NCBI GenBank assembly: GCA_044238145.1
Contig: JBIIDT010000052.1
Span: 1-21,771 of the forward strand
Direction: 5' to 3'
DNA: 21,771 nucleotides
Origin: QWPN01 sp044238145
Lineage (GTDB): Bacteria > Planctomycetota > Planctomycetia > Pirellulales > UBA1268
Positions 8,684 through 18,320 of this stretch are shown in pieces. Under the pieces are notes generated by a model that searched no databases, was not told the origin of the DNA, and saw only the letters and a program-made list of their open reading frames with translations. A program made the translations under genes and the position numbers. Within the stretch, counting starts at the first letter, position 1; the number at the start of each line of letters is the position of its first letter.

Positions 8684-10998
8684 GCGGGCACCCCCGGCGG
8701 CGGCACGGGCGGAGGAACCGGGGGCGGACCGGCCGCGGACGGGGGAATCGGCGGTGGCGCCGGAGGCGGTTCGCGAGTCGGGGGCGGGCCGGCGGTGGCC
8801 GCCTCCGCGAACTCCTCGGCCGGCCGTGACGGCTCGCCTGCTCCCTCCCGTGGTGCATAGAAGCGATTCGCCACGATCCAGTCAGCGGCCATGACCGCGG
8901 CCGCGAGCAGCACGAGCCAGCCGAACAACTCGGTGCCCACCCGCTCGAGGTTCACGTCGCGGACGAGGTCCGCCTCCGTGCGGGCCAGGCGGTGACCCGC
9001 GCCGAGCACGGCCGCCAGCGGCTCGGCGTCGAGACGAGCGAAATCGGTGGCCGACGCCGGCAGGTTCACGCTGAAGCCCTTGGCGATGCCGCCGGCCTCG
9101 CCGCCGGCGCGGACGACGTAATTGCCGGGCACCTCGGTCGCGGTCACGGTGATCGTGCCCCGCTTCTGGTCGACGGCCGCCGGAAAATCGTCTCCCGCGG
9201 GCGTCCGCACGAACGCCGCCGCCACGTCCCGCCGGTCGAGGTGCAGGACGGCCGGCGAGCCCGCGACCACGTTGCGGTCGTCCGACGTGTCAATGGCGTG
9301 GAGGAGCGCCTCGTTGGCGAGCATCACGAAGGGCCAGGGCTCGAAGCCGGTGGCGAGCGTGTTCCAGGCATCGGGGTCGGTGGCGGCCTGGGAGACCGGC
9401 GTCGTGACCACGACCACGCAGCCCTGACCGAGCCGGTGCTCGACGATCGCCGGCAGCCCGTTGCGGTAGGCGGCCACGAGCGTCGCGCCGCCATCCTCGC
9501 CCTCGCCCTGCGCGGCCGCGTCCGCCTCGAACTCCCAGTGACGGGACACCGGGAAGTCCTGCCAGGGCACCTCGTCGCCGACCCGGCGAAAGGCCGCCAG
9601 CACCGGATGGTCGAGCGCCGCCGGAGCGATGAAGTTGTTCCCGTCTGGGCTGCGCCACACCCGCACGATCCCGCCGCCGAGCACCCGGCGCGACGCCTCG
9701 GAGTTGAAGCGGGCGGGATCACCGGCCCGCGGCCCGAGCCAGACCACGAGGCCCCTGCCGGCCGCCGTCCACTGCTCGAGCTGTTCCCAGGTCCGCGGCG
9801 CCAGCGGCGGCGGGTCCACCAGCACGATGCCGCGGGCCTCTTCCCACGGCGCGGTATCGAGCGCAGCGACATCGATGACTTGGGCGTCGAAGCGAGCCTT
9901 GCCCGCCTTTCGCAGGGCCGGCGGCGCCAGGGCCTGCTGCACGAACAGGCCGGTGCGGGACGCGGGCGCCGGCGCCGCCACGATCACCCGGGCAGGCGCG
10001 CCGACCTCCACCGAAAAGGACCGGACGTTGTCGGCTTCCAGGTCGTCGTCGCCCTCGATGATGACCCGCCCCTGCCGCAGCCCGGGCTCCAGGCCCGCGA
10101 TCTCGAAGTCGATCTGCCCCGTGCCGCCCGGCTTCCAATCGAGCGGCTTGATGCCGCGGCGGGCATAGTGGCCGTCGGGGGCGAGCATCTCGACCGCGAC
10201 CGACCGCGTCGCCTCGGGGCCGCTGCGGCCGGTCGACACCGTGATCCCCAGGGGAGTGCCCGCCGGCAGTTGGTCTCCGGAGAGGTCGATCGTCTCGATG
10301 GCGAAGTTCTGCGGGGCCGTGGCCCCCACGTCGATGAACAGCGTTGCCGGGCCGTCGGGCGGCTTGCCCGGCTCCGGCGGGGCTGCGTTCTCCCAGGCAC
10401 CGCGGGAGCAGTCGGTGAACACGTACAGTTCCCGGCGCTTGAGCTCGGCGGAGCCCAGCAGCCGCAGGCCGTCGGCGATCGCGGCGGAGAGGGACACCGC
10501 CGGCGTCGCCGCCGCCAGTTTTTCCATCCGCGCCGCCGCGGCGGCTTCCGTCGGAGAGAAGGCGGACGGCCCCCCGGCGGTGTCGAGCACGGCCACCTTG
10601 CTCCCCGCCGGCAGCTTGCCGAACAGCACCTTGGCCATCGCCTTGGCCTGGGCGAGCCGCGTGCGATTCGCCTCGCGGAGCATCATCCGCGGGGCCGTGT
10701 CGAAGACGAACACGGCCGCCACCGGCCCCTCGCCGTCGGCGAGCCAGTTGGCGCCGCGGAGCACCGGACGGGCGAGGGCCATCGCCAGCAGCACGAGCGC
10801 CGCCATCCGCAAGAGCAGCAGCAGCAGGTGGCTGACCCGCAGCCGCCGCCGGGTGGCCACCGCCTTCTCGCGGAGGAACCGAAGGGCCGGGAACTCATGC
10901 GGCACGGGCTTCCGCCGCATGATCATGTGCAGCACGATCGGCACGGCGACGAGCGCCGCCCCACCGAGCAGCATCGGCGTGAGAAACTCGAGGCCCAT
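8680..10998 (-). CDS. BatA-like membrane protein with degenerate VWA metal site
   Basis: This protein has 772 residues. The N-terminus is the classic BatA signature: GLEFLTPMLLGGAALVAVPIVLHM, then RRKPVPHEFPALRFL, then a second long hydrophobic helix (about 55-77). The following VWA-like domain has DTAPR (100-104) where the metal-binding motif DxSxS is expected, so both serines are missing. A large periplasmic or cytoplasmic alpha/beta region follows. Near the C-terminus there is another hydrophobic helix (LFGWLVLLAAAVMAADWIV), then a Pro-rich tail of about 35 residues with repeated PPP. I chose ATG 10998, two nt after the DUF58 stop; a TTG at 11004 would add only two residues. No strong Shine-Dalgarno site is seen, so translation is probably coupled to DUF58. 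The role is inferred from the MoxR/DUF58/Bat family context. Confidence 0.85.
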   Translation of the reverse strand: MGLEFLTPMLLGGAALVAVPIVLHMIMRRKPVPHEFPALRFLREKAVATRRRLRVSHLLLLLLRMAALVLLAMALARPVLRGANWLADGEGPVAAVFVFDTAPRMMLREANRTRLAQAKAMAKVLFGKLPAGSKVAVLDTAGGPSAFSPTEAAAAARMEKLAAATPAVSLSAAIADGLRLLGSAELKRRELYVFTDCSRGAWENAAPPEPGKPPDGPATLFIDVGATAPQNFAIETIDLSGDQLPAGTPLGITVSTGRSGPEATRSVAVEMLAPDGHYARRGIKPLDWKPGGTGQIDFEIAGLEPGLRQGRVIIEGDDDLEADNVRSFSVEVGAPARVIVAAPAPASRTGLFVQQALAPPALRKAGKARFDAQVIDVAALDTAPWEEARGIVLVDPPPLAPRTWEQLEQWTAAGRGLVVWLGPRAGDPARFNSEASRRVLGGGIVRVWRSPDGNNFIAPAALDHPVLAAFRRVGDEVPWQDFPVSRHWEFEADAAAQGEGEDGGATLVAAYRNGLPAIVEHRLGQGCVVVVTTPVSQAATDPDAWNTLATGFEPWPFVMLANEALLHAIDTSDDRNVVAGSPAVLHLDRRDVAAAFVRTPAGDDFPAAVDQKRGTITVTATEVPGNYVVRAGGEAGGIAKGFSVNLPASATDFARLDAEPLAAVLGAGHRLARTEADLVRDVNLERVGTELFGWLVLLAAAVMAADWIVANRFYAPREGAGEPSRPAEEFAEAATAGPPPTREPPPAPPPIPPSAAGPPPVPPPVPPPGVPA

Positions 10999-11000
10999 GG

Positions 11001-11900
11001 TCAAAACCTGTTGCGCCGGCTGATCAGGTACTCCATCAGCGCCTTGTCGAACTGCATGCTCGTGTCGATCGGCACGTAGTCGATGCCCGCCTGGAAGCAG
11101 CTCCGCCGGTAGTCCTCGCGGAAGGCCTGTACGCTGTCGACGTAGGCCTTGCGGGCCGCGTCGGCGTCGATGACGAGCCGGTCCCGCGACTCGGGCTCCG
11201 TCAGCTCCACCATGCCCTCGAACGGAAACCGCACCTCCGCCTCGTCGAGCACGTGGAACAGGATCACGTCGTGGCCACGGTGCCGCAGGCGAAGCAGGGC
11301 GTCACGGATCGGCGCCGGATCGGCGAGCAGGTCACTGAAGACCATCACGAGCGAGCGGTGCCGGAGCATGGCCGCCACCTGGACGAGGCTGCGGGCGATG
11401 TCGGTCTTCCCCGAGGGCTTCACCTTGGCGAGCACTGAGAGCACCTGGGCGATCTGCGACCGCCGCGACCGCGCCGGCAGCGAGGCGTGCAGCCGGTCGT
11501 CGAAGACCATCAGGCCGCAGGGGTCCTGCTGATGGATCATCAGCCAGCACAGGGCGGCGGCCAGCGAGATCGAATAGTCGAGCTTCGAGAGCTGCTGGCG
11601 GTAGGTGTAGGCCATCGAGGCGCTCGTGTCGACCACGAGGTAGCCGGTGATGTTGGTCTCCGCCTCGAACTTCTTGATGTAGTGCTTGTCGGTCTTGGCG
11701 TAGACGAGCCAGTCGATGTCCTTGGGGTCGTCGCCGGGCGCGTACTTGCGATGCTCGCTGAACTCGACCGAGAAGCCCTGGTACGGGCTGGCATGGAGCC
11801 CCTGCAGGAAGCCCTTGACGATGAACTGGGCACGGAGGTCCAGGCGCGCGATCTGCCGCACGACCTCCGGCTTCAGGTATTCCTCGACGGCGCGGGGCAT
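11001..11900 (-). CDS. DUF58 domain protein of the MoxR operon
   Basis: This protein of 299 residues is soluble and lacks membrane helices. The DUF58 signature is complete: SEHRKYAPGDDPKDIDW (48-64) followed by KKFEAETN. It merges into a VWA-like fold with an intact metal motif DTSAS (Asp91, Ser93, Ser95). DUF58 proteins are the usual immediate partners of MoxR ATPases and are thought to act with them in protein complex assembly or metal insertion; the actual client here is unknown. The ATG at 11900 has no Shine-Dalgarno match (GCCACACAGC precedes it). A strong palindrome (11909-11926) lies just upstream, so initiation may depend on structure or reinitiation after the MoxR stop 37 nt away. 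Confidence 0.9.
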   Translation of the reverse strand: MPRAVEEYLKPEVVRQIARLDLRAQFIVKGFLQGLHASPYQGFSVEFSEHRKYAPGDDPKDIDWLVYAKTDKHYIKKFEAETNITGYLVVDTSASMAYTYRQQLSKLDYSISLAAALCWLMIHQQDPCGLMVFDDRLHASLPARSRRSQIAQVLSVLAKVKPSGKTDIARSLVQVAAMLRHRSLVMVFSDLLADPAPIRDALLRLRHRGHDVILFHVLDEAEVRFPFEGMVELTEPESRDRLVIDADAARKAYVDSVQAFREDYRRSCFQAGIDYVPIDTSMQFDKALMEYLISRRNRF

Positions 11901-11908
11901 GCTGTGTG

Positions 11909-11926
11909 GCGGGGCGTTCGCCCCGC
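11909..11926. promoter_or_regulatory. Intercistronic palindrome between moxR-like and DUF58 genes
   Basis: GCGGGGCG-TT-CGCCCCGC is an 18-bp perfect palindrome in the 37-nt gap between the MoxR stop and the DUF58 start. As RNA it would form a very stable hairpin about 8 nt before the DUF58 start codon, where a ribosome binding site would normally be. It may set the ratio of ATPase to DUF58 protein by processing, attenuation or control of initiation. There is no T-tract to suggest a true terminator. Confidence 0.5.
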
Positions 11927-11937
11927 ACCTCGACGCC

Positions 11938-12963
<1,026 letters not shown>

Positions 12964-13003
12964 GGGCGAGCCTCGGGCTGGGGAACGGGCGGAGCGAACC
13001 TTC

Positions 13004-13032
13004 AGTATCGACTGCCCACGGCGCAGCGGCAA
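13004..13032 (-). promoter_or_regulatory. Sigma70-type promoter of the MoxR operon
   Basis: On the minus strand, TTGCCG (13032-13027) and GATACT (13009-13004) are separated by 17 bp. The predicted transcription start near 12997 supports the GTG start at 12963. It lies in the 132-bp gap shared with the divergent DUF4159 gene. No matching -35 is seen for that gene, although TATGAT occurs at 13095-13100. Confidence 0.6.
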
Positions 13033-13095
13033 TCGCCGGACCATTCCCGCCCCGTCGGCGGCCCCGCGGGATGCCGCCGCGCGGGGCCAGGTGGT

Positions 13096-15537
13096 ATGAT
13101 TGGGCAAAATGTGACTGCATCCTCGCCCGCGAGACCGGCCGTGCGTTCCGCCCGTCGTCCGCCGCCGCTCGTCGTTCGCCTCGCCCTGCTGGCCGCGGCG
13201 TTGGCCGTGATGCCGGTGCCGGCCGCCGCGGCCGACCCACCACCCCTGAATGCGGGCCGCATCCAGCGGGCCATCGAGCGGGCCCGCGACTGGCTGATCC
13301 AGCAGCAGCGGCCCGACGGCTCGTGGACGGCGATGCGGGCCAGCAACACGAACGTCGGCCCCACGTCGCTGGTCGTGCTCGCCCTGGCGAACGCGGGCGT
13401 GGACGATCAGAACCTCAACATGCGGCGGGCGCTGGAGTGGCTGCGAAACCAGAAGGCCGACGACACCTACAGCGTGTCGCTGCAGACCATGGTCTTCGCG
13501 ATGCTCTCACCCGACGCCGACCGGGCGCTCATCGAGAGGAACGCCGCCTGGCTCGAGGAGGGCCAGGTGCGGCAGGGGCCGACCGCGGGGGCGTGGTCGT
13601 ACGGCCAACGGGAGCGGGGTGGCGGCGGCGACAACTCCAACGCCCAGTTCGCCCTGCTGGCCCTCCACGAGGCGGCCCGCGCGGGCGTTCGCGTCAAGGA
13701 GGAGACCTGGGTCCGCGCCCAGCAGTACTGGGTGGCCTGCGCCAATGCCGACGGCTCGTGGGGTTACACGATCGGCAACACCGGCGGCTCCGGCAGCATG
13801 ACCTGCGCGGGGATCGCGAGCGTGTGGATCACGGCCGAGCACATCGGCACGCCCGACGCCCGCGCGGCTCGCGACAGCGTCTCCTGCTGTGGCGGCGGCT
13901 CGACGCCCAAGGTGCTGGAACGCGGCATCGACTGGCTGGGCCGGCGGTTTTCCGTCGTCGAGAACCCGGGCACCGGTGGCCAGACCTGGCTGTACTACTA
14001 CCTCTACGGCCTGGAGCGGGTGGGCCGCTTCACCGCCCGCCGGTACATCGGCGAGCACGACTGGTACCTGGAGGGGGCGAAGATGTTCGTCACCGTCCAG
14101 GACGGGCTCACCGGACGGTTCGTCGCCCCGCGGATCGAGGACCCGGTCGTGGCCACGAGCTTCGCGCTCTTGTTCCTCGCCAAGGGCCGCCGCCCCGTGA
14201 TCGTCGCCAAGAGCCGCCACGATCCTGACACCGACTGGAACCGCCACGGCCACGACATCGCCCACCTGGTCGAGCACGTCGAGCGGCGGTGGCGCAAGGA
14301 CTATCCCGCCGGCCTCTCCTGGCACGTCCTCCACGCCCCCTCCGCGACGCTCGAAGACTTCCTCCAGTCGCCCGTCTTCTGGCTCTCGGGCAAGGTGGCC
14401 TTCGACCTCGGGCCGGAGGCGGGGCCGCGGCTGCGCCGCTACCTCGACGAGGGCGGCTTCATCTTCGCGGAGGCCTGCTGCCCGAAGAGCGGCGAGTTCG
14501 ACCGCCGTTTCCGCCAGCTCGTCGGCGAGATCTTTTCCGAGCCCGAGTATCGGCTGAACCTGCTGCCCCCGGAGCATCCCGCCTGGCACGCCGAGGAGAT
14601 CGTGCCGCCCGAACTGCACCGCCCGCTCCTCGGCGTCGACTACGGCTGCCGCACCTGCCTGATCTACGCCCCGCCCACCGACGCCAAAGCCGAGGACGCC
14701 GCCATGCCCAGCCTGTCGTGCCTCTGGGAGCTCGGTGGCCCGGCGCGGCGGGCCCTGCCGCCGGCGATCCAAACGGAGGTGGATGCCGCCCTGGCCATCG
14801 GCACGAACGTCCTCGCCTACGCCACGAACCGCGAGCTGAAGCGCAAGGACGAGCTGTTCGTGGTCGCGCCCCGCGAGGAGTCGGAGCCCGACCGTTTCGA
14901 ACGGGGCCAGCTCGCGATCGGCAAGCTCAAGCACGCGGGCATGTGCGATGCGGCTCCGGCCGCGCTCGCCAACATCCTCCGCGCCGCGGCCCGCGAGCTG
15001 GGAGCCCGCGTGGACGACACACCGAGCCAGATCGACCCCGGCGACGAACGGCTCTTCGACTACCACCTCGTCTTCATGCACGGTCGCCAGGGTTTTTCCT
15101 TCGACGCTCCGCGTCGCGAGCGGCTCGCGGCGTTCCTCCAGCGCGGCGGCACCCTCCTGGCCGACAGTGTCTGCGCGGCCGGCGGATTCACGCAGGCGTT
15201 CCGGGCCGAAATGGCGACCCTCCTGCCGTCCCACAAGCTCGAGGAGATCCCGGCCGACGACCCGATCTTCACGGCCGCGGAGTACGGGGGCTACGACATC
15301 CGCGAGGTGACGCTCCGCGAGCCGGCCGGCGGCGACGGACCGCTTGGCGTGCGCAAGCGCCGCATTCCGCCGAAGCTCGAGGGCGTGCGGATGAATGATC
15401 GCTGGGCCGTGATCTTCTCCCCCTACGACATCTCGTGCGCCTTGGAGAAACAAAACTCCATGGAGTGCACGGGCTACAGCCGCGAGGACGCCGAGAAGAT
15501 CGCCCTCAACGTGCTCCTCTACTCGCTGAACCACTGA
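13096..15537 (+). CDS. Secreted DUF4159 protein with prenyltransferase-like barrel
   Basis: This protein has up to 813 residues. A basic stretch and hydrophobic segment (PPPLVVRLALLAAALAVMPVPAAAA, about 23-46) form a signal peptide. Residues about 50-350 are alpha/alpha-barrel repeats of the squalene-cyclase/prenyltransferase type, with QQQRPDGSW and NADGSWGY as QW-like motifs; I do not see the cyclase DxDD acid motif, so an enzyme role is doubtful. The C-terminal half is DUF4159, ending in the typical SPYDISCALEKQNSMECTGY. Two related segments (about 430-510 and 650-740) suggest this module is duplicated. The start is uncertain: ATG 13096, or GTG 13141, which gives a shorter ordinary signal peptide and lies downstream of a TATGAT box at 13095. 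In planctomycetes this family is commonly found with MoxR/DUF58/VWA genes, as here. Function is unknown; it could be a periplasmic partner of that system. Confidence 0.85.
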   Translation: MIGQNVTASSPARPAVRSARRPPPLVVRLALLAAALAVMPVPAAAADPPPLNAGRIQRAIERARDWLIQQQRPDGSWTAMRASNTNVGPTSLVVLALANAGVDDQNLNMRRALEWLRNQKADDTYSVSLQTMVFAMLSPDADRALIERNAAWLEEGQVRQGPTAGAWSYGQRERGGGGDNSNAQFALLALHEAARAGVRVKEETWVRAQQYWVACANADGSWGYTIGNTGGSGSMTCAGIASVWITAEHIGTPDARAARDSVSCCGGGSTPKVLERGIDWLGRRFSVVENPGTGGQTWLYYYLYGLERVGRFTARRYIGEHDWYLEGAKMFVTVQDGLTGRFVAPRIEDPVVATSFALLFLAKGRRPVIVAKSRHDPDTDWNRHGHDIAHLVEHVERRWRKDYPAGLSWHVLHAPSATLEDFLQSPVFWLSGKVAFDLGPEAGPRLRRYLDEGGFIFAEACCPKSGEFDRRFRQLVGEIFSEPEYRLNLLPPEHPAWHAEEIVPPELHRPLLGVDYGCRTCLIYAPPTDAKAEDAAMPSLSCLWELGGPARRALPPAIQTEVDAALAIGTNVLAYATNRELKRKDELFVVAPREESEPDRFERGQLAIGKLKHAGMCDAAPAALANILRAAARELGARVDDTPSQIDPGDERLFDYHLVFMHGRQGFSFDAPRRERLAAFLQRGGTLLADSVCAAGGFTQAFRAEMATLLPSHKLEEIPADDPIFTAAEYGGYDIREVTLREPAGGDGPLGVRKRRIPPKLEGVRMNDRWAVIFSPYDISCALEKQNSMECTGYSREDAEKIALNVLLYSLNH

Positions 15538-15569
15538 CGGGCGGTGCCGTCGGCCTGACCTGCGAATCG

Positions 15570-16997
15570 CTAGGAGCCGACGTCGGTCGCTGCGCGGCTC
15601 GAGAACGTCCACAGCGGGTCCCAGTAGGACGCGATCGCTTCGCGGGCGAGCGCCGGCGATTCGACGACGTAGCCGAACTCCTGCAGGTTGTGGGGGTAGA
15701 GGTTGTCGGAGCCGACGTGGAACGCGAGGTCGTCTACCATCCAGAACTTCGCGTGGTTGATGATCTTGAGTTCCGTTCCGTCATGCACCCAGCGGTCGCC
15801 GGTCGCCGAGAGCCGCAGCGGAGCCAGCGACATCCGGCCGGTGAGCCTGCGGTCGCCGATCGCCCGACGCATCTCGGCGGCGATGTCCGCCAGCGTCGTG
15901 CCGAACGAATAAGGTCCCCCCGCGGCGGTCTTGGCCCCCGGCTCGCTGAGCACGAGCCGGACATCCACGCTGCGGTCCGGGGCGGTGAGGACGTCGGCCA
16001 GGGCCGCGACGACATCTTTCGCCCAGTGGTTGACGCCGTCCCAGTGAAACCCGAAATCCATCTGGCTGATCCGAATGCTCGAGCGAGCCTGACGGAAGGC
16101 GATCGCCGCCACGGCGGCGCCGACGTTGGCCAGCCGCGGATCGGCGAGCACGCCGGTCCCGAGCCGGCCCACCGCCAGCACCGGCATCGGTCCCGGTGCA
16201 ACCGTGGGCAAGGCCACGGCCGCCGGCGGCTCGCAGTCGGCGACCTGGCCCCGGTCCCAGCCCCGCAGCTGGAGCGTGCCGATGCCGGAGGCCGTCGCGC
16301 GTTCGCGGGCCGCCCAGTCCCAGAGCGTGTCGAGGAAGGCATGGGCCTCGCGGGCGGCCGGGCCGTCGATCCGGGCCGAGAGATCGTGCACGGGCGCGAA
16401 GCCCAGATAGTCGTCGGCCCAGAGGTTGTGGCCACCGACGAGCGCGTCGCGGCCGTCGGCTGCCACGATCTTGGCGTGGTTCCATGACGGCAGCGACTGG
16501 TGATTCGACGTCTCCATCCGGCAGGCATGCACCCGCAGGCCGCAGTCGGCCGGCAGGCCCGCCGTGATGCCCCGGAGAAAGTCGTCGAAGTCGGCGGGCG
16601 TGTTTTTCGTGAACCGGTGCCGGCCGTAGAGAATCCGCACCATCAAGGGAGCCCGGCGGGCGGCGGCCCTGGTGAGGCCACGGTGCAGGGCCGTGGTGAA
16701 GCCACCTGTCGCGAACTGCTCGAGCCCCGCGATGTCGACGAGCCGCTCCGCCCCCGCGATGATTTCTTCGATCGCGTCGAGCAGCCGTCGGCTGGCCGCG
16801 GGCAGCACCGGCGAGGCACCCGCCCGCTGCGGCAGCCAGTAGGCGTTGTCCGCAGGGTCATGCCCCCACAGACCGGGCGTCTGGAACAGTTCGAATCGTC
16901 CGCAGGATGTGGCCGACAGCAGGCCCGGCACGCCGGCGCCGGCTTGCATCCCGAGGGCGGCGAGGCAGCCGGGTATGATCACGTCACTCACAGGCAC
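15570..16997 (-). CDS. Phospholipase D-like protein with two HKD motifs
   Basis: This 475-residue member of the PLD superfamily hydrolyses or transfers phosphodiesters, probably of phospholipids. Both catalytic motifs are intact: His174-Lys176-Asp181 in WNHAKIVAADG, followed by LVGGHNLW, and His415-Lys417-Asp422 in INHAKFWMVDD, followed by VGSDNLYP. Two HKD halves in one chain are expected for a pseudo-dimeric active site. The N-terminus shows no clear signal peptide, so location is undecided. Starts are GTG 16997 or GTG 16991; the latter is better spaced from GGGAG. It converges on the DUF4159 gene (32 bp between stops) and diverges from the MFS gene with 45 bp between starts, so the two may share regulation. 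Whether it acts as a housekeeping lipid enzyme or as an effector toxin cannot be told here. Confidence 0.88.
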   Translation of the reverse strand: MPVSDVIIPGCLAALGMQAGAGVPGLLSATSCGRFELFQTPGLWGHDPADNAYWLPQRAGASPVLPAASRRLLDAIEEIIAGAERLVDIAGLEQFATGGFTTALHRGLTRAAARRAPLMVRILYGRHRFTKNTPADFDDFLRGITAGLPADCGLRVHACRMETSNHQSLPSWNHAKIVAADGRDALVGGHNLWADDYLGFAPVHDLSARIDGPAAREAHAFLDTLWDWAARERATASGIGTLQLRGWDRGQVADCEPPAAVALPTVAPGPMPVLAVGRLGTGVLADPRLANVGAAVAAIAFRQARSSIRISQMDFGFHWDGVNHWAKDVVAALADVLTAPDRSVDVRLVLSEPGAKTAAGGPYSFGTTLADIAAEMRRAIGDRRLTGRMSLAPLRLSATGDRWVHDGTELKIINHAKFWMVDDLAFHVGSDNLYPHNLQEFGYVVESPALAREAIASYWDPLWTFSSRAATDVGS

Positions 16998-17042
16998 GCT
17001 CCCGTCGAGAGTTTTGTTTCGTCGGACTATATCCGATCACCG

Positions 17043-18278
17043 ATGACACTGCACCGCCCGACCGGCACGATCTTCTTCATCTTGATGGCGGTGCTCATCG
17101 ACATGATCGCCGTGGGCGTGATCATGCCCGTGCTGCCGGCGCTCGTGGGGAGCTTCTCCGACTCGAAGGCCGACAACGCCTTCTGGTACGGGGTCGTCGC
17201 CTGCAGCTTCGGGGCCGCCAACTTCATCGGCGCCCCGATCCTCGGGGCCTTGTCGGACCGGTTCGGCCGCCGGCCGATTCTGCTCACGAGCTTCGCCGTG
17301 ATGGCCGGATGCCTGCTGCTCACGGGATTGGCCCGGTCGCTCGCGGCCCTCGTGGTGCTGCGGTTCTTGAGCGGCTTCTCGCAGTCGAACGTGGCCCTCG
17401 CGCAGGCGGCGGTCGCCGACGTGACCGAACCGGCGCAGCGCGGGCAGCGGTTCGGGCTGATCGGGTCGATGGTGGGGCTCGGGTACATCCTCGGGCCGGT
17501 GCTCGGCGGCCTGCTCGGCGGTGTCGATCTGCACCTGCCCTTCTTCGTGGCCGGGGGGCTGGCCGCGGTGAACTCGGCCTTCGGCCTGTTCGTGATGCCG
17601 GAGACGCTGCCTGCCGAGAATCGCCGGCCGCTCGCCTGGCAGCGGCTCACGCCCTTCTCGTCGATCCACGACCTGGCCAGCCTCCGCGGCGTCGGGCCGT
17701 TGGCGGTGGTGCTCACCCTGGCCTACCTGGCGCAGTTCATCCTCCCGGCCACCTGGGCGTTGACGATGAAGTTCAAGTTCGGCTGGGGACCGCGGGAGAC
17801 CGGCTGGTCGCTGTTCGCCTACGGGCTCATGCTCGTGATCGCCCAGGGTGTGCTGATCCGGTTCGTGCTCCAGCGGCGGTCGCCGCAGTGGCTGACGATC
17901 GCCGGCCTGCTGTCGGCGGCGCTGGCCTTCGTGGCGTATGGCGTCGCCTGGGCGCCCTGGATGATCTACGCGGCGATCGCCACCAACGTGCTCGGCTTCA
18001 TGTGCGGCCCCGCGATGACGACGCTCGTGTCGCAGGCGGCCGGCGGCGGGTCGCAGGGCCGGGTCCTTGGATCGCTCGCGGCGCTCAACAGCGTGGCCGC
18101 GGCGGTGGCGCCCGCGATCGGCTCGGCCCTGCTCGTGGCCGTCTCGGGCTATCCGGCCGACGACTGGCGTCTGGGCACGCCGTTCTATGCCAGCAGCCTC
18201 CTGCTCCTCGCGGCAGCGGCCGTAGCCGCGTTCACGTTCCGCCGCCCGCCGGCCGAACCGCAGCCAGACGCCGCCTAG
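17043..18278 (+). CDS. TetA-like MFS drug/H+ antiporter
   Basis: This protein has 411 residues and about 12 membrane helices; it is an inner-membrane exporter of the DHA1 / TCR-Tet group. Helix 1 carries Asp20 within IDMIAVGVIMPVLP, which resembles LDAVGIGLIMPVLP of TetA. Motif A is GALSDRFGRRPIL (68-80), and motif C-like GYILGPVLGG occurs in helix 5. The overall order of blocks follows TetA closely, but substrate cannot be assigned from this, and many environmental members do not confer tetracycline resistance. The ATG at 17043 has only a weak ribosome site; the frame extends upstream to 16500, but that part is antisense to the PLD gene. No TetR-type regulator lies beside it. It converges on the oxygenase-CNB gene with 42 bp between the stops. 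Confidence 0.9.
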   Translation: MTLHRPTGTIFFILMAVLIDMIAVGVIMPVLPALVGSFSDSKADNAFWYGVVACSFGAANFIGAPILGALSDRFGRRPILLTSFAVMAGCLLLTGLARSLAALVVLRFLSGFSQSNVALAQAAVADVTEPAQRGQRFGLIGSMVGLGYILGPVLGGLLGGVDLHLPFFVAGGLAAVNSAFGLFVMPETLPAENRRPLAWQRLTPFSSIHDLASLRGVGPLAVVLTLAYLAQFILPATWALTMKFKFGWGPRETGWSLFAYGLMLVIAQGVLIRFVLQRRSPQWLTIAGLLSAALAFVAYGVAWAPWMIYAAIATNVLGFMCGPAMTTLVSQAAGGGSQGRVLGSLAALNSVAAAVAPAIGSALLVAVSGYPADDWRLGTPFYASSLLLLAAAAVAAFTFRRPPAEPQPDAA

Positions 18279-18320
18279 CGCTGCGGCGCCGGCCACGGAC
18301 GTCTGCCAGCACCGCACCGG

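Noticed and set aside
12964..13107. Longer MoxR start at 13107 or 13044
   Set aside because: It would translate across a strong promoter (13004-13032) and add sequence unlike the family; GTG 12963 fits better.
17011..17037. Promoter between the PLD and MFS genes
   Set aside because: TATATC or TATAGT can be seen, but no -35 at a workable distance on either strand.
16500..17042. Upstream extension of the MFS frame
   Set aside because: It is antisense to the PLD gene including catalytic-half sequence, and the exporter's first helix begins right after the ATG at 17043.
17043..18278. Calling the exporter a tetracycline resistance gene
   Set aside because: The family match is TetA-like, but there is no adjacent tetR and substrate cannot be read from these motifs.
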